A DNA stretch of 64,000 nucleotides from Dactylorhiza incarnata (lineage: Eukaryota; Streptophyta; Magnoliopsida; Asparagales; Orchidaceae), in assembly GCA_033032865.1 (NCBI GenBank), contig JAWHQI010000273.1, forward strand, positions 1,488,001-1,552,000. The letters are read 5' to 3'. The notes below the pieces were generated by a model. The model did not search any database. It had not been told where the DNA came from and worked only from the letters and a program-made list of their open reading frames with translations. Of the stretch, positions 46,942-58,111 are shown one piece after another. Every line of letters starts with the position of its first letter. The stretch's first letter is position 1. Made by a program: the position numbers and the translations under genes.

Positions 46942-47103
46942 TGTTGGAACATAGTCTTCCGCATCTCCTAGGTTTGAGAATAACAAATCCTATGTGTATT
47001 TGATCTTGTGTGTTCAAGTGTGCAGGTTTACTAGGTCCACATGACTCAAGGAGTACACATGATGACTGCCCCCAAAATTGAGGCCAAAATTCGAACAAGC
47101 TCA

Positions 47104-47330
47104 CTATCGCCGGCGGTAGCAATAACGCCCGGCGATAGCGTTGATTAGCGCCATTCCGGAAGCAATTTAAGAAGGATGCTAGCGCCTGGCGGTAGTCGAT
47201 AGCGCCGGCGGTAGCGTGACGCACATAAGGCATAGAGCAAGAGGTTGACGCGGATGGGAGATTCTGCCGCGCAAAACGTTGCCTAATTCGGGCTAGCGCC
47301 GGCGGTAGCGCTAGCGCCGGCGGTAGCGCT
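47104..47330 (+). promoter_or_regulatory. Palindromic CGCCGGCG cluster upstream of the S2 TATA box
   Basis: At least six copies of 'TAGCGCCGGCGGTAGC' or variants, at 47104-47140, 47179-47217 and 47292-47330, the last being two direct copies. Each can form a short hairpin. Dense palindromes in this part of the LTR are a known trait of Sireviruses; a role in transcription or as a small-RNA target is inference. Confidence 0.6.
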
Positions 47331-47334
47331 TGGG

Positions 47335-47344
47335 CTATATAAAG
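47335..47344 (+). promoter_or_regulatory. TATA box of the S2 5' LTR
   Basis: CTATATAAAG followed by GACCCC, five bases after the last palindrome. The 3' LTR copy is at 53956-53965. Confidence 0.75.
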
Positions 47345-48022
47345 GACCCCTCACCTCTCGTTTCAAGTACACATGAGGGAGAGAGAGGCAGTGCTACAAC
47401 TCCAGAGGCCATCTTGGCCGAAACTTGAAGCCCTAGCGAAGCTCTGCAAATTTCTGAAGGAGGATTACGTCACGCCGAATCCAAACGAAGTCCGCTTCTA
47501 CAAACGCTGATTCTACAGCGGATCTTCGCCTCCATCTTCAGAAGTTCATCTTAAGGGAAGTTTTATTATTTTATTTATCCTTCTTTGTAAACGGTAGTGA
47601 AATCGCCTCGTGTTGGCGACTAGGTCTGGGGTAGGACTTAGGGCTGAAATTCGCCTCGTGTTGGCGACTAGATCTAGGCTAGGTCTAGGGGGTGCTCGAG
47701 GCCTTTATGGGGATAGATTGGCTAGAGCGGCTTGAGGCCATATCTGGGGAGAGATCGGCTAAAGCCAACCGGTTCGTGGGGATACGAGTCGGTATAGAAA
47801 ACGAAAAAGGTTTTTTATTAGTCGCCTCCGATTTCCAGCGTCATAGAAATCAAGTTTTCTAAAACATTATTTGATATTAATAAAGCATGTCTCTTCATTA
47901 TTGTTTTACTTGATTTCTCATTGTATTAATCTTGCAATATTTCAAAGTTATCTAAATATAATCTTAAGTTTTTGAAAACCCTTATTCACCCCCCCTCTAA
48001 GGGCGCCGACCGATCCAACAAG

Positions 48023-48034
48023 TGGAATCAGAGG
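48023..48034 (+). other. S2 primer binding site (two changes)
   Basis: TGGAATCAGAGG, against TGGTATCAGAGC in S1. The changes may lower priming efficiency. Confidence 0.8.
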
Positions 48035-48068
48035 GGTTTTATTCCAATCGGCTTAACAACCGGGAATA

Positions 48069-49556
48069 ACGGCGTCTCATGATCTCGCTTCTACTAGTGG
48101 GGGAGATTTTTGTGAAAAGGAAAAATCACTTGCACCACCTTTATTTGAAGGAACAAATTATAAAGGATGGAAAATTTTAATTGAAAAATTTATTAAAACT
48201 TTAGACATCGAAGTATGGAACTTAGCAATTATAAGATGAGCAGATGAATCGAATAAAAAAGAACGTCAGCTAAATGCCAAAGCCAAACACTATTTATTTT
48301 GTGCACTATCTAATGAAATTTTCAAATTCATATATTGCTTTTCTAGTGCATACAAAATATGGCGCTTTCTTGAAGAAATGTATGATCTTCCTCTCGCAGG
48401 TATGGAACAAACACAGGAGGAAAAGAACGTACAAGCATCCATTATCATTCAAGAAGATCTCTCTCGGAGCGAAGCCATGGAGAATATTGAAATAGAAAAG
48501 GAGAACAATACACCAAAAGAAAAAGAAGAAGAAATCTTTCTTTTGGAAGAGGAATGCCAAGAAGAAGACAAAGGAACAATATGTTCAAATCCTCCCTTAT
48601 CCAAAAGCAATGTAAGGAAGTCAAATTCTATCTTTTGTACTTCTATCTCTTCATTACAATTGTTACAAAATACTAAGCGCAAAATTAAGAAATTAAAAAA
48701 TGCTAATAAACATTTGCGCTTAGAAAATAAAAATTTAAAGGCAAAAATTAATGAAGAATCAAATTTATCTAGTTCTACACATTGCTCCTTAGTAGAAAAC
48801 ACCACAACTTGTGTAGAATATAATGAATTAAAAGAAAAGCACAAGAAACTTGAAAAGGATTTTATTTTAGTAAAAGAACAAAATGAAAAATTATGTTTAG
48901 AAAATTCATCTTTAAAAATTAATTGTGCTAAGTGTAAGGACTATGAAATTGAGATAAAAGAGATGGATGAAACATTTGATGAGTTTAGAAATGAGTATCA
49001 AAATCATATCGACTCTATTGTCTCCACTCTTAAAAATAGCACAACAGCTTATAATAAAGCTAGGCATAATCTAAAGATAAAGAATGATGAATTAAAATCA
49101 AAAATCAACTTGCTTATGAAAATTATAAATACTAATTCAAAACATACAAATTTAGAAAATCAAGCAATATCTAAAAGCAAGTTGAATACAAATATCTTAA
49201 CTAAATCTAATAATGGGAATAAGAAACAAAATGATTTTTCATATCAAAAACCAAATCATCATTATTTACAAAATCATGTTTCTCCCAACTTAAAATTGAA
49301 ATTACACAAATTTCCTATAAACGATAATTTAAATTATAATCTTCAAAGGAAAGAAAATCATCATGGAAATTTGATAAATAAGAATAATATTAAACCAATG
49401 TTTGAATGGCGGCCAAAAGTTAAAGATGAAACACAAACTCAAATCAAAAGGGCCCATTCAATCATATCTCCCCAAAAGCAAACACGATGTATTTGGGTAC
49501 CCAAAGGAACCGTCACTCCCGGTCCTCTTTGGATACCTAAATCTCTTATTCATTAG
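48069..49556 (+). pseudogene. S2 Gag-like ORF with coiled coil and WVPKG tail, nearly intact
   Basis: In frame from ACG at 48069, where S1 has ATG, so the start codon is lost. One TGA (48237-48239) interrupts the N-terminus; from ATG 48378 the frame is open for 392 codons. N-terminal part: Copia Gag (UBN2-type) signature PPLFEGTNYKGWKILIEKFI and LNAKAKHYLFCAL. Middle: Glu-rich, then coiled coil (KRKIKKLKNANKHLRLENK; KEKHKKLEKDFILVKEQNEK). C-terminus: Asn/Lys-rich, FEWRPKVKDETQ, IWVPKGTVTPGPLWIPKSL. The usual second half of the capsid domain and the CCHC knuckle are missing. In Sirevirus polyproteins the coiled coil and WVPK motifs precede integrase; here the ORF stops and no pol follows. Confidence 0.75.
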
Positions 49557-49559
49557 TAT

Positions 49560-52500
49560 CCCATCATTTGCATGAAGTATAAATCAATTAAAATGAAATA
49601 CACAAATTTCTACTTCGTGATGTGCTTTAATGTCTTTTCTATTTTTTTCTTTTTGTGTTTCTTTTAAACTATCATGTCATGGTCATCCTATACAATATTG
49701 AAAATATGATTTTATCTCTTAAAAGTTTAATATGGTTTTATAAAACAAATTGATCAAAATTCAAAATCATATTTTGATGACCTATCTTTTTTTATTATAT
49801 TCATTGCTTCTAAATATCTTATATTATCCATATGAATCAAACTCTAAATTTGCTATAAGATATTTCAAATTAAATCCTGTTACTAGATTTTTTAGCCTTC
49901 ACCAACAAGTGGATAAAATTCTGAATTTGCTATGAGATATTTATCTAAATTAAAAAGAAAAACACATAAGACATATTGAAAGATTAATTGTCATAAATAT
50001 TGATGCCATACGCACCACCATGATCTATTGATATCTTTTGCTAAAACTTTCTAAAATCATAATTCATATCAAGAATCATCTATCACATTTTATATAATGA
50101 CAATTGGTATTATAATTGCTTACTATGGTTGGTATATTATGTGTGTATTGTGATTTATTTCTAGTTTAGACCTTTGAATCATTTTGATATCAAATCAAAT
50201 AGAATTGTCACTCCATTCTAGGTCTCTAAGTTGAAACACAATCAAAACTTGGTATAACATTAATCTCAAATTTATCATTCTAACATTGCCACCTAAAGAA
50301 TATTTGTGTCTATGTTAGGTTTTATTTGTTTACCAAGATATACAGGCTGGGTATTCTCATCTAGGGCTTATCCATAGTATGATTGTGCATGAACATTATT
50401 GTTAATCTCTTAAATCATGCATATTTGATTTGTTCAAACATGATATCTTGGGTTTTCATTTCCTATTATAATCACAAGTCTCTAGAAAAGTCAAATTGAA
50501 AACATAAGTAAATATATCTCATGCAATAATTATTTTGTCAAGTATATAAGAAATCGCTAACGTTTCATGCAATTTGGACCATCCAAAACATCTCCTAAAA
50601 ATCTGCAACTTCAGCATGGAACTACTAATGGGACACCTAATCAAGTTCAAGCATCAAAATTTTCAAAACCCTAAAAAATCACTTACTATTTCCCGCGCTA
50701 GCGCTAGCGCCGGCGCTAGCGTCGAGGTTCATTTTTCTGTATTTTTTAAATTTCTAAAAATCCCTTAAAATATGTAAATCTATATTTTCTACTTAGTTTT
50801 GCACTTCTGTGTTTCTTTATTTTTTGAAAAATCAAATACAAAACTACAAAAACCAAATTACAAAAAAATATGTTTTGTTTTTTCGCTTGTGTTGTTTCCT
50901 TTATTTAAAGTTCATCTTTTCAAATATAAAAATTACAAAAGCAAAAATTACAAAAATATGCTTTTATTTGTAAAAATCAACTACAAAAATATAAAACAAA
51001 ACAAAAACAAGTATCAAAATTATTCTTCTGAACTTAACTTTTTTATGTATCTTGCGAAATGGTGATTTGGGCTATCATCCCATCATATCACCTAGTACCG
51101 GGCGAACCTCTCACAAGGTAGCCCTCGGGAAGTCCAAGATCAATTTTATAAGTTCAAACTTTAAATAAAAATTATTTTTCAAAAATATCTGTATGGACTT
51201 TATTGTAAAAATCAAGCATGATTTAATCTATTATTTAGAACTTCTATAATGTTGCAATTTATCTTTTCAAACTACTTTGAACATTGCCTTCATCATGCTT
51301 TGATACATCTATTAATATGTGCATAATTTATATTGAAAAAGTTGTGTAGAACTATGCGTAGCATGCCTCTAAGTATGAGTAATGTTTTATGTTTGATAAT
51401 GATCGCAATTCACTCACTTATTTTGGCATTGTCTACTTATGTGTTTAATCTAAGAATGTTTGTGTATGTTTTGTAATAGTACAATGAATTAAAATTCCAC
51501 AAGTATCTTACCTACACAAACTTTATTTGCACTTTTAAAAGTTAAGAAAAGTGGTTATCTTTTTCATAAATTATATTGGTTTGCAAAACAAGTGTATTCG
51601 GAGAACTTTGTACAAAACAAAATCATAAAATAAAGTGACAAAGATAACTCCACCAAGCACTACTTGAACCTCCTGATAAGTCTTAATAAGCATTGTGAGG
51701 TTGAGCACCTTGGAAAGAATAATAAAGTATCTTGTGCAAACCATAACTTTCTTTCAAAATAAAAACACTTATTCTTAAGTACATCGGATCACAATAAAAA
51801 TCAATCCTGAAGAATAAAACTATGTGATCCCCCAAGCACTACTTTGTACCCTGATAAGTCTTGATGAGCATTGTGTGTGCAGAGCACCTTGGTAGTTGTA
51901 CATTTTTTGTGCATTGAAGTGAGTGGAAGTAAAATTATTTGTGTTTTATTGTGCTCTTTACTTTACATATTACTTGTATTTTTGATTAAAACATTTGTTT
52001 ACTCTATTCAAAATACACTTTTATGCACATCATTATCTTCCATAACACTTCTTCTCATGAGTATTGGATCCTAATGCTAATTCTATACTACTCTTTATTT
52101 ATGAAATGCACTAGATAACCTAGCATGCTTTCTACAATGTTTGGTATGTTTTGAAATTGTGAATTAAAGTAACATTGTAGTAATCTCTTTTTGATAAGAT
52201 TATTTCATGCTTGGTTACTGTATTGTAAAAACAAACATTTTAAATAAATAATGATTTACAAAAACATCTTCTTTTTTAAATTGAACTCATATATCTTTTT
52301 ATGAACCATCATTGATTACCATAAGATGTTTTTTGTACTTCTATATGTCTTCCTTATCATTACCATATAATTGTTTTACCTTGCACTTTAATACTTATTT
52401 AAAATCTTTCATCTTGTGTGCATCATCACTTGAATCTTCAAATTCCTTTCTTGCAACAAGTGGTAGACTTGCGTGGTAAACTTTATATTGGTTGAATTTT

Positions 52501-53549
52501 TTTATTTCTATTCTAAACACTCCTCCAACAAGTGAAATATTGCTTATAAAACATCTCTTTTTAACTTAAACTCTTATTTAGTATTATGATGTTTCTTTTT
52601 CGAAATCTTCCGCAATACTCAAACTATGATTCATTCATGAATTTCAATATAGCTATGTGAGTTTTATTAAAAAAATTCAAATAAAAATATAAACCCATAT
52701 GCTATGATATTTCCCATTAGATTTAAATGCTTAATGTTTCCAATAATCGTTATCCATGACTTCATTTCTCACAATAGCGGGGGCGTAGGGTTGTAGACAT
52801 TAGATAACCTTATCTCTAGTCATGTCTTGTCCTTAACCGGGGAGGGTTCCAGTGGGGCCTTGCGAGGCACTGGGGGGAAAGAGTGCTAGGTTAAGTTTTT
52901 TGTCTAGTGTTTGCATATGGGATTAACACCCCAACCTATGGCATGTTTGCAGCTCCTCATGCCCATCCGTCACTTAGTACGGGGCTAGGGTGTTGACATA
53001 TTGTCTGGGTAGATTGGTTACTTGGAAATCATGATTATTTTTAGGCTTAAAACTCTTATTTAAAGGGGAAATCATTATTTTTTGATTAAACTCTGATATA
53101 TAAAAGGGGGAGAACTACAAACAAAAGGGATAAAATAAGTCATAACTCTGATCATTTTCAATGAAAGATGAGTCTAAAACTCCTTATCATTTACTTAAAA
53201 AGCTCGATCATGCCTTCTCTTTTATTTACACATTTTTTAGTGCTTTGTTTCCCTACCCACTTTTGCTAATAACAAAGGGGGAGAACTAACATGATAAAAT
53301 GCAAAAGGGGGAGAACTAACATGATAAAAATATAATCCGCTATCAAAATAAAACCCAACACGACTGATTAAGTTGATAGCATACATATTAAGGGAGCATT
53401 CACATAGGGGGAGCATATATTTAGGGGGAGCAATTCTAAATGCTAAAATCAATAATTATCCTAAGTCATCTCTCACACACACACAAGTAGAGTTTCATCA
53501 TGCTTATTTATTAATGCTTTGATTTATCATTAATGGATTTGTTATTATC
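49560..53549 (+). other. S2 internal non-coding region (no pol)
   Basis: About 4 kb of AT-rich sequence collinear with S1, with no recognisable pol domain in any frame. It contains a perfect 20-bp palindrome (50702-50721), the block shared with the E2 LTR (51073-51140) and a diverged internal duplication ending 'gcaccttgg' (about 51654-51713 and 51831-51892). Near its end are four or five 'aaagggggagaac'- or 'agggggagca'-type tracts. Small ORFs such as 50799-51065 and 51871-52074 are not matched by an intact frame in S1. Confidence 0.8.
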
Positions 53550-53550
53550 A

Positions 53551-53560
53551 AAAGGGGGAG
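53551..53560 (+). other. S2 polypurine tract
   Basis: AAAGGGGGAG two bases before the 3' LTR. It is the last of a series of similar tracts at about 53103, 53275, 53305, 53406 and 53430. Confidence 0.85.
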
Positions 53561-53562
53561 TT

Positions 53563-54647
53563 TGTTGGAATATGGTCTTCCGCATCTCCTAGGTTTGAGA
53601 ATAACAAATCCTATGTGTATTTGATCTTGTGTGTTCAAGTGTGCAGGTTTACTAGGTCCACATGACTCAAGGAGTACACATGATGACTGCCCCCAAAATT
53701 GAGGCCAAAATTCGAACAAGCTCACTATCGCCGGCGGTAGCGATAACGCCCGGCGATAGCGTTGATTAGCGCCATTCCGGAAGCAATTTAAGAAGGATGC
53801 TAGCGCCTGGCGGTAGCGGATAGCGCCGGCGGTAGCGTGACGCACATAAGGCATAGAGCAAGAGGTTGCCGCGGATGGGAGATTCTGCTGCGCAAAACGT
53901 TGCCTAATACGGGCTAGCGCCGGCGGTAGCGCTAGCGCCGTCGGTAGCGCTTGGGCTATATAAAGGACCCCTCACCTCTCGTTTCAAGTACACATGAGGG
54001 AGAGAGAGGCAGTGCTGCAACTCCAGAGGCCATCTTGGCCGAAACTTGAAGCCCTAGCGAAGCTCTGCAAATTTTTGAAGGAGGATTACGTCACGCCGAA
54101 TCCAAACGAAGTCCGCTTCTACAAACGCTGATTCTACAGCGGATCTTCGCCTCCATCTTCAGAAGTTCATCTTAAGGGAAGTTTTATTATTTTATTTATC
54201 CTTCTTTGTAAACGGTAGTGAAATCGCCTCGTGTTGGCGACTAGGTCTGGGGTAGGACTTAGGGCTGAAATTCGCCTCGTGTTGGCGACTAGATCTAGGC
54301 TAGGTCTAGGGGGTGCTCGAGGCCTTTCTGGGGATAGATTGGCTAGAGCGGCTTGAGGCCGTATCTGGGGAGAGATCGGCTAAAGCCAACCGGTTCGTGG
54401 GGATACGAGTCGGTATAGAAAACGAAAAAGGATTTTTATTAGTCGCCTCCGATTTCCAGCGTCAAAGAAATCAAGTTTTGCAAAACATTATTTGATATTA
54501 ATAAAGCATGTCTCTTCATTATTGTTTTAAATGATTTCTCATTGTATTAATCTTGCAATATTTCAAAGTTATCTAAATATAATCTTAAGTTTTTGAAAAC
54601 CCTTATTCACCCCCCCCCCCCCTCTAAGGGCGCCGACCGATCCAACA
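53563..54647 (+). repeat. S2 3' LTR
   Basis: 1085 bp, TGTTGGAATATGG to CGATCCAACA. It is collinear with the 5' LTR and has a longer C run (54611-54622). It keeps the palindromic cluster (53726-53950) and TATA box (53956-53965). Confidence 0.95.
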
Positions 54648-54652
54648 AGTCT

Positions 54653-55888
54653 AGCCTCGCGTATCATCCAGGTTCGACTAAAATGTACCATGATCTGAAG
54701 CAGATTGATTGGTGGCCTGGGATGAAGAAGGATGTTGCGGTGTTTGTGTCTAAATGTTATACTTGTCAGCACGTCAAGGCGGATCATAAGAGACCCGTGG
54801 GCAAGTTGGCACCGTTAGATATTCCCATGTGGAAGTGGGAGAGCATCTCCATGGACTTCATTACTGGTTTACCGAGATCCCCTCAGGGTCATGATGCGGT
54901 GTGGGTCATCGTGGACAGGTTGACCAAGTGTGCGCATTTCATCCCGTATAAGATCGGCTATTCGATGGAGAAAATTACATAGTTGTATCTACAAGAAGTG
55001 ATCAGATTGCATGGAGTGCCGGTGAGCATAGTCTCAGATCGTGATTCGAGGTTTATGTCTCGCTTCTGGCAGAGTTTCCAAGGAGATTTTGGTACGGATC
55101 TATGTTATTCAATGGCTTATCACCCGCAAACAAATGGTCAGACTGAAAGGGTGAATCAAATTATCGAGGATATGATCAGATGTTATATCTTGGAATACGT
55201 AGGAGCCTGGGATGAAAGACTTGGACTGATGGAATTTGCATACAATAACAGCTATCAGGAAAGTTTGCAGATGGCCCCGTTCGAAGCTCTGTATGGAAGA
55301 CGGTGTCGTACACCTTTATTTTGGGCAGTGGTCAGTGAGAAGCCGATATTGGGACCGGAAGATTTAGAAGATATGAGCATCTTGGTATCGCATATTCAAG
55401 AAAAGCTTCGCGTAGCTCAAGAACGGTGTGAGAAGTACGCCAATCGGTGGAGGATCGAGTTGGAATTTGCTGTGAATGACTTGGTTTTTCTGAAGGTATC
55501 TCCGATGGCAGGTGTAAAGCGGTTTGGGAAGAACCACAAGTTGGATCCGAGGTATGTCGGACCTTTTCAGATCATGGAGCGCATTGGAGTTGCTGCTTAT
55601 AGATTGTTTTTGCCCGATTATTTCCCTGGTGTCCACGATGTGTTTCACGTAAGTCAGTTGCGGAAATGTGTTCGGAATGATCGTCAGGTCTTGGATTCAG
55701 TGCCTACGTTGCAACCCAATCTTTTGTTTGTCGAAGAACCAGTCCGTATTTTGGATAAGCAAGATCGTGTGCTGCGAAGAAAGGTCATTCCCATGGTGAA
55801 GGTTCTCTGGAACAATCAGGATATCCGGAGCGCGACTTGGGAGCTAGAGTCGACAATGAGGGAGTCTCACCCTCATTTGTTCGTATAG
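54653..55888 (+). pseudogene. pol: E3 Pol, 3' part: integrase and chromodomain-like tail
   Basis: The frame resumes exactly after the AGTCT duplication. Integrase finger HPGSTKMYHDL and CYTCQHVK; core MDFITGLPRSPQGHDAVW, VSDRDSRF and NGQTERVNQIIED carry the D,D,E residues. One TAG at 54980-54982, then open to 55888. The C-terminal part has LDPRYVGPFQIMERIG, HDVFHVSQLRK and a chromodomain-like end (RRKVIPMVKVLW, TWELEST, HPHLFV). Apart from the single stop it looks recently functional. Confidence 0.9.
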
Positions 55889-55989
55889 ACGGCTCGGTAA
55901 GCGTTTCTATTTCCAAGTATTTGCTACCTTTCGTGCATTCTTTTTCGTTCGTGTGCTGTGTCGAAAGTTTCAGGGCGAAACTTTTTTGT

Positions 55990-56000
55990 AGGTGGGGTGG
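55990..56000 (+). other. E3 polypurine tract
   Basis: 'aggtggggtgg' ends one base before the 3' LTR start at 56002. Confidence 0.65.
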
Positions 56001-56001
56001 C

Positions 56002-56852
56002 TGTAACACCCCAGTTTTCTGTTTTGCGAGCTAACGCCCGGCGGTAGTCCTACCGCCGGCGGTAGGGAGATCGACGAGCGCCGAGCGGGAAAGTTTTAGT
56101 CGAGCTGTTAGCGCGGCGCGGTAGAAGGAGCCTAGAAAGTGAAGAAAAAAATGAGCTCTGTCGCTGGCGCGGGGCGGTAGCTCTACCGCCGCTGTCGAGT
56201 TTCATTTATATATAATTTTGAAATAAGAAAATTAAATTTAAAATATAAATAATTTTAATATTTATAAAGTCAAATGTGTATATAAATATGTATATATATG
56301 TGTAGATATAATTAATTAAGCCATATGTGGCCATGGGAAGGCAAATTCCACTTTCCTCTTCTTTTAATCTTCATCTTCCCGAGCAAGTCATAAAAATCTG
56401 AGTTTAGTTTTTTTAGAAAGAGAGAGGGAGGGTTCTAGTGAGAGAAGGAGGAGAAGAGAGCCTTGGAAGGGGATTTCTCCACCGTCGGCGGCCGGTTTCA
56501 TGGCATGTTTATGAAAAAGGCACCTATCTTCGAATGTGTAGCAAATGATTTGATATTTATATTTATATCCTTATAACCTAAAGGCCATGCTTAATGAGAA
56601 AACAAATGTATTTTTCCGCTGCGAAATTATTTTTATTTACTAGTGGACTATATGATCCACTGACCGAGGGACACAGTCATAACCTAAACTCATGATTTTT
56701 CTTCATTATAGTAAGTTACTGTACTGTTAAATGTCATTTGAGCGGTTAGCCTGAGCGTCCGGAGTTGTCCCCTACCTGGCGTGGCATCGCAGCGCGCAGT
56801 TTCCCTTTACTCTGATCTAATATTATATGGTGGGAAAGTGTGGGTTGTGACA
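56002..56852 (+). repeat. E3 3' LTR with a ~1.3-kb internal deletion
   Basis: 851 bp with the same ends as the 5' LTR. Positions equivalent to 41151-42445 are missing; the join near 56498 shares TTT with both edges. It carries a perfect 18-bp palindrome CCTACCGCCGGCGGTAGG at 56049-56066. Confidence 0.95.
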
Positions 56853-58110
56853 ATCTGCGATGACATTTCCCTTCCCGGGAGTATAGTGTATCTCGAAAGT
56901 GTAGTCCCCCATGAACTCCATCCACCTTCGCTGTCACATATTGAGCTCTTTCTGCTTTAACCGATACTTTAGGCTCTTATGGTCGGTAAAGATATCAACC
57001 TTCACGCCATACAAGTAATGCCACCAAAATTTCAGAGCGAAGATCACGACTGCCAACTCCAAGTCGTGGACCGGGTAATTCCGCTCATGCACTTTTAACT
57101 GGCGAGAGACATAAGCTATCACCTAACCATTCTGAAGAAGTATGCAGGCTAAGCCGCTCCCTGACGCATCACTATAAATTTCATAGCCTTCTGTACCACA
57201 TGGAAACACAAGATTGGTGTCGTGGTCAGAGGACTCTTTAACTCCTCAAAAGCTCGTGCACACGTTGGTGACCAAATGAACTTTTGATCTTTCCTTGTCA
57301 AGGTCGTGAGAGGAAGAGAAATCTGCGAAATGTTCTCCACGAAGCGCCGATAGTAATCGACAAGTACCAGGAAGCTCATGACTTCCGCTACTGTCGTCAA
57401 AACGGGCCACTCCTGGATAGCAACTATCTTTGCCGGATCCACTGCGATACCCTCACCACTAACCACGTGACCAAGGAACGCCACCGAGGCTAGACAAAAC
57501 TCGCACTTGGAGAACTTGGCATACAACTAACTCTGTCACAGGGTCTCCAAGACTACGCGTAAATGAATCGCGTGTTCTTCTTCAGATTGAGAGTATACCA
57601 AAATATCGTCAATAAAGACAATCACAAATCGGCCAAGGCACTCTCTAAAGGTTCTATTCATCAGATCCATGAACACTGATGGCACATTCATTAGTCCAAA
57701 CGCCATAACAATGAACTCGTAATGCCCGTCGAGAGTACTAAATGCCGTCTTGGGAATGTCGCACTCCCGAATCCACAACTGGTAGTAGCCAGACATAAGA
57801 TCCAACTTCGAATACACTGTTGATCCAACTAGCTGATCAAACAAGTCATCGATTCGAGTAATCAGATACTTGTTCTTCTCGGTCAGCTTGTTCAATTCAT
57901 TATAATCGATACAGAGACGCATGCTTCCGTCCTTCTTCTTCCCAAAGAGGACCAGAGCACCCCAAAGGGATGAACTTGGGTGTATATAGCCTTGCTCTAG
58001 CAACTCCTACAATTGAACCTTCAACTCCGCCATCTCCTTTGGCGCAATTCGGTACAGAGAGCGTGACACAGGATTGGCACCTGGCAGCTGCTCTATTGTG
58101 AAGTCAATCT
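56853..58110 (-). pseudogene. pol: E4 pol: RT and RNase H (minus strand)
   Basis: Read leftward: RT from about 58060 ([47 protein letters not shown] intact), then [10 protein letters not shown] and [18 protein letters not shown]. RNase H follows with [23 protein letters not shown] and FTDHKSLKY, up to the E3 insertion at 56853 inside the VIAD motif. Breaks lie near 57530 (stop or frame change), 57125 and 56933 (TGA where CGA is likely). The sequence continues at 40636. Confidence 0.85.
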
Positions 58111-58111
58111 C

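Larger units (their letters stand above)
46942..48020 (+). repeat. S2 5' LTR
   Basis: 1079 bp, TGTTGGAACATAG to CGATCCAACA. The palindromic cluster lies at 47104-47330, the TATA box at 47335-47344, then the 'cgcctcgtgttggcgac' pair and the late 'cccttattcaccccccctct' motif. Confidence 0.95.
46937..54652 (+). mobile_element. S2: non-autonomous Copia/Sirevirus-like element inside E3, TSD AGTCT
   Basis: Spans 46942-54647 (7706 bp), with AGTCT at 46937-46941 and 54648-54652. The two LTRs differ at only a few percent of sites by eye, so this is among the youngest insertions. Interior: primer site, gag-like/coiled-coil ORF, about 4 kb non-coding, several polypurine tracts. Same architecture as S1. 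It needs enzymes from an autonomous relative to move. Confidence 0.95.
40632..56857 (+). mobile_element. E3: Tekay/Del-like Ty3-gypsy element with TSD ATCTG, itself split by S2
   Basis: Spans 40637-56852, flanked by ATCTG at 40632-40636 and 56853-56857. Without S2 and its duplicated AGTCT it is about 8.5 kb. It inserted into E4 within the RNase H motif: minus-strand E4 reads up to ...GNVIAD at 56853 and continues at 40636. Order: 5' LTR, primer site, gag, intron, protease, RT, RNase H, integrase, chromodomain-like tail, 3' LTR. It is related to E1 but clearly a separate family. Confidence 0.95.
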
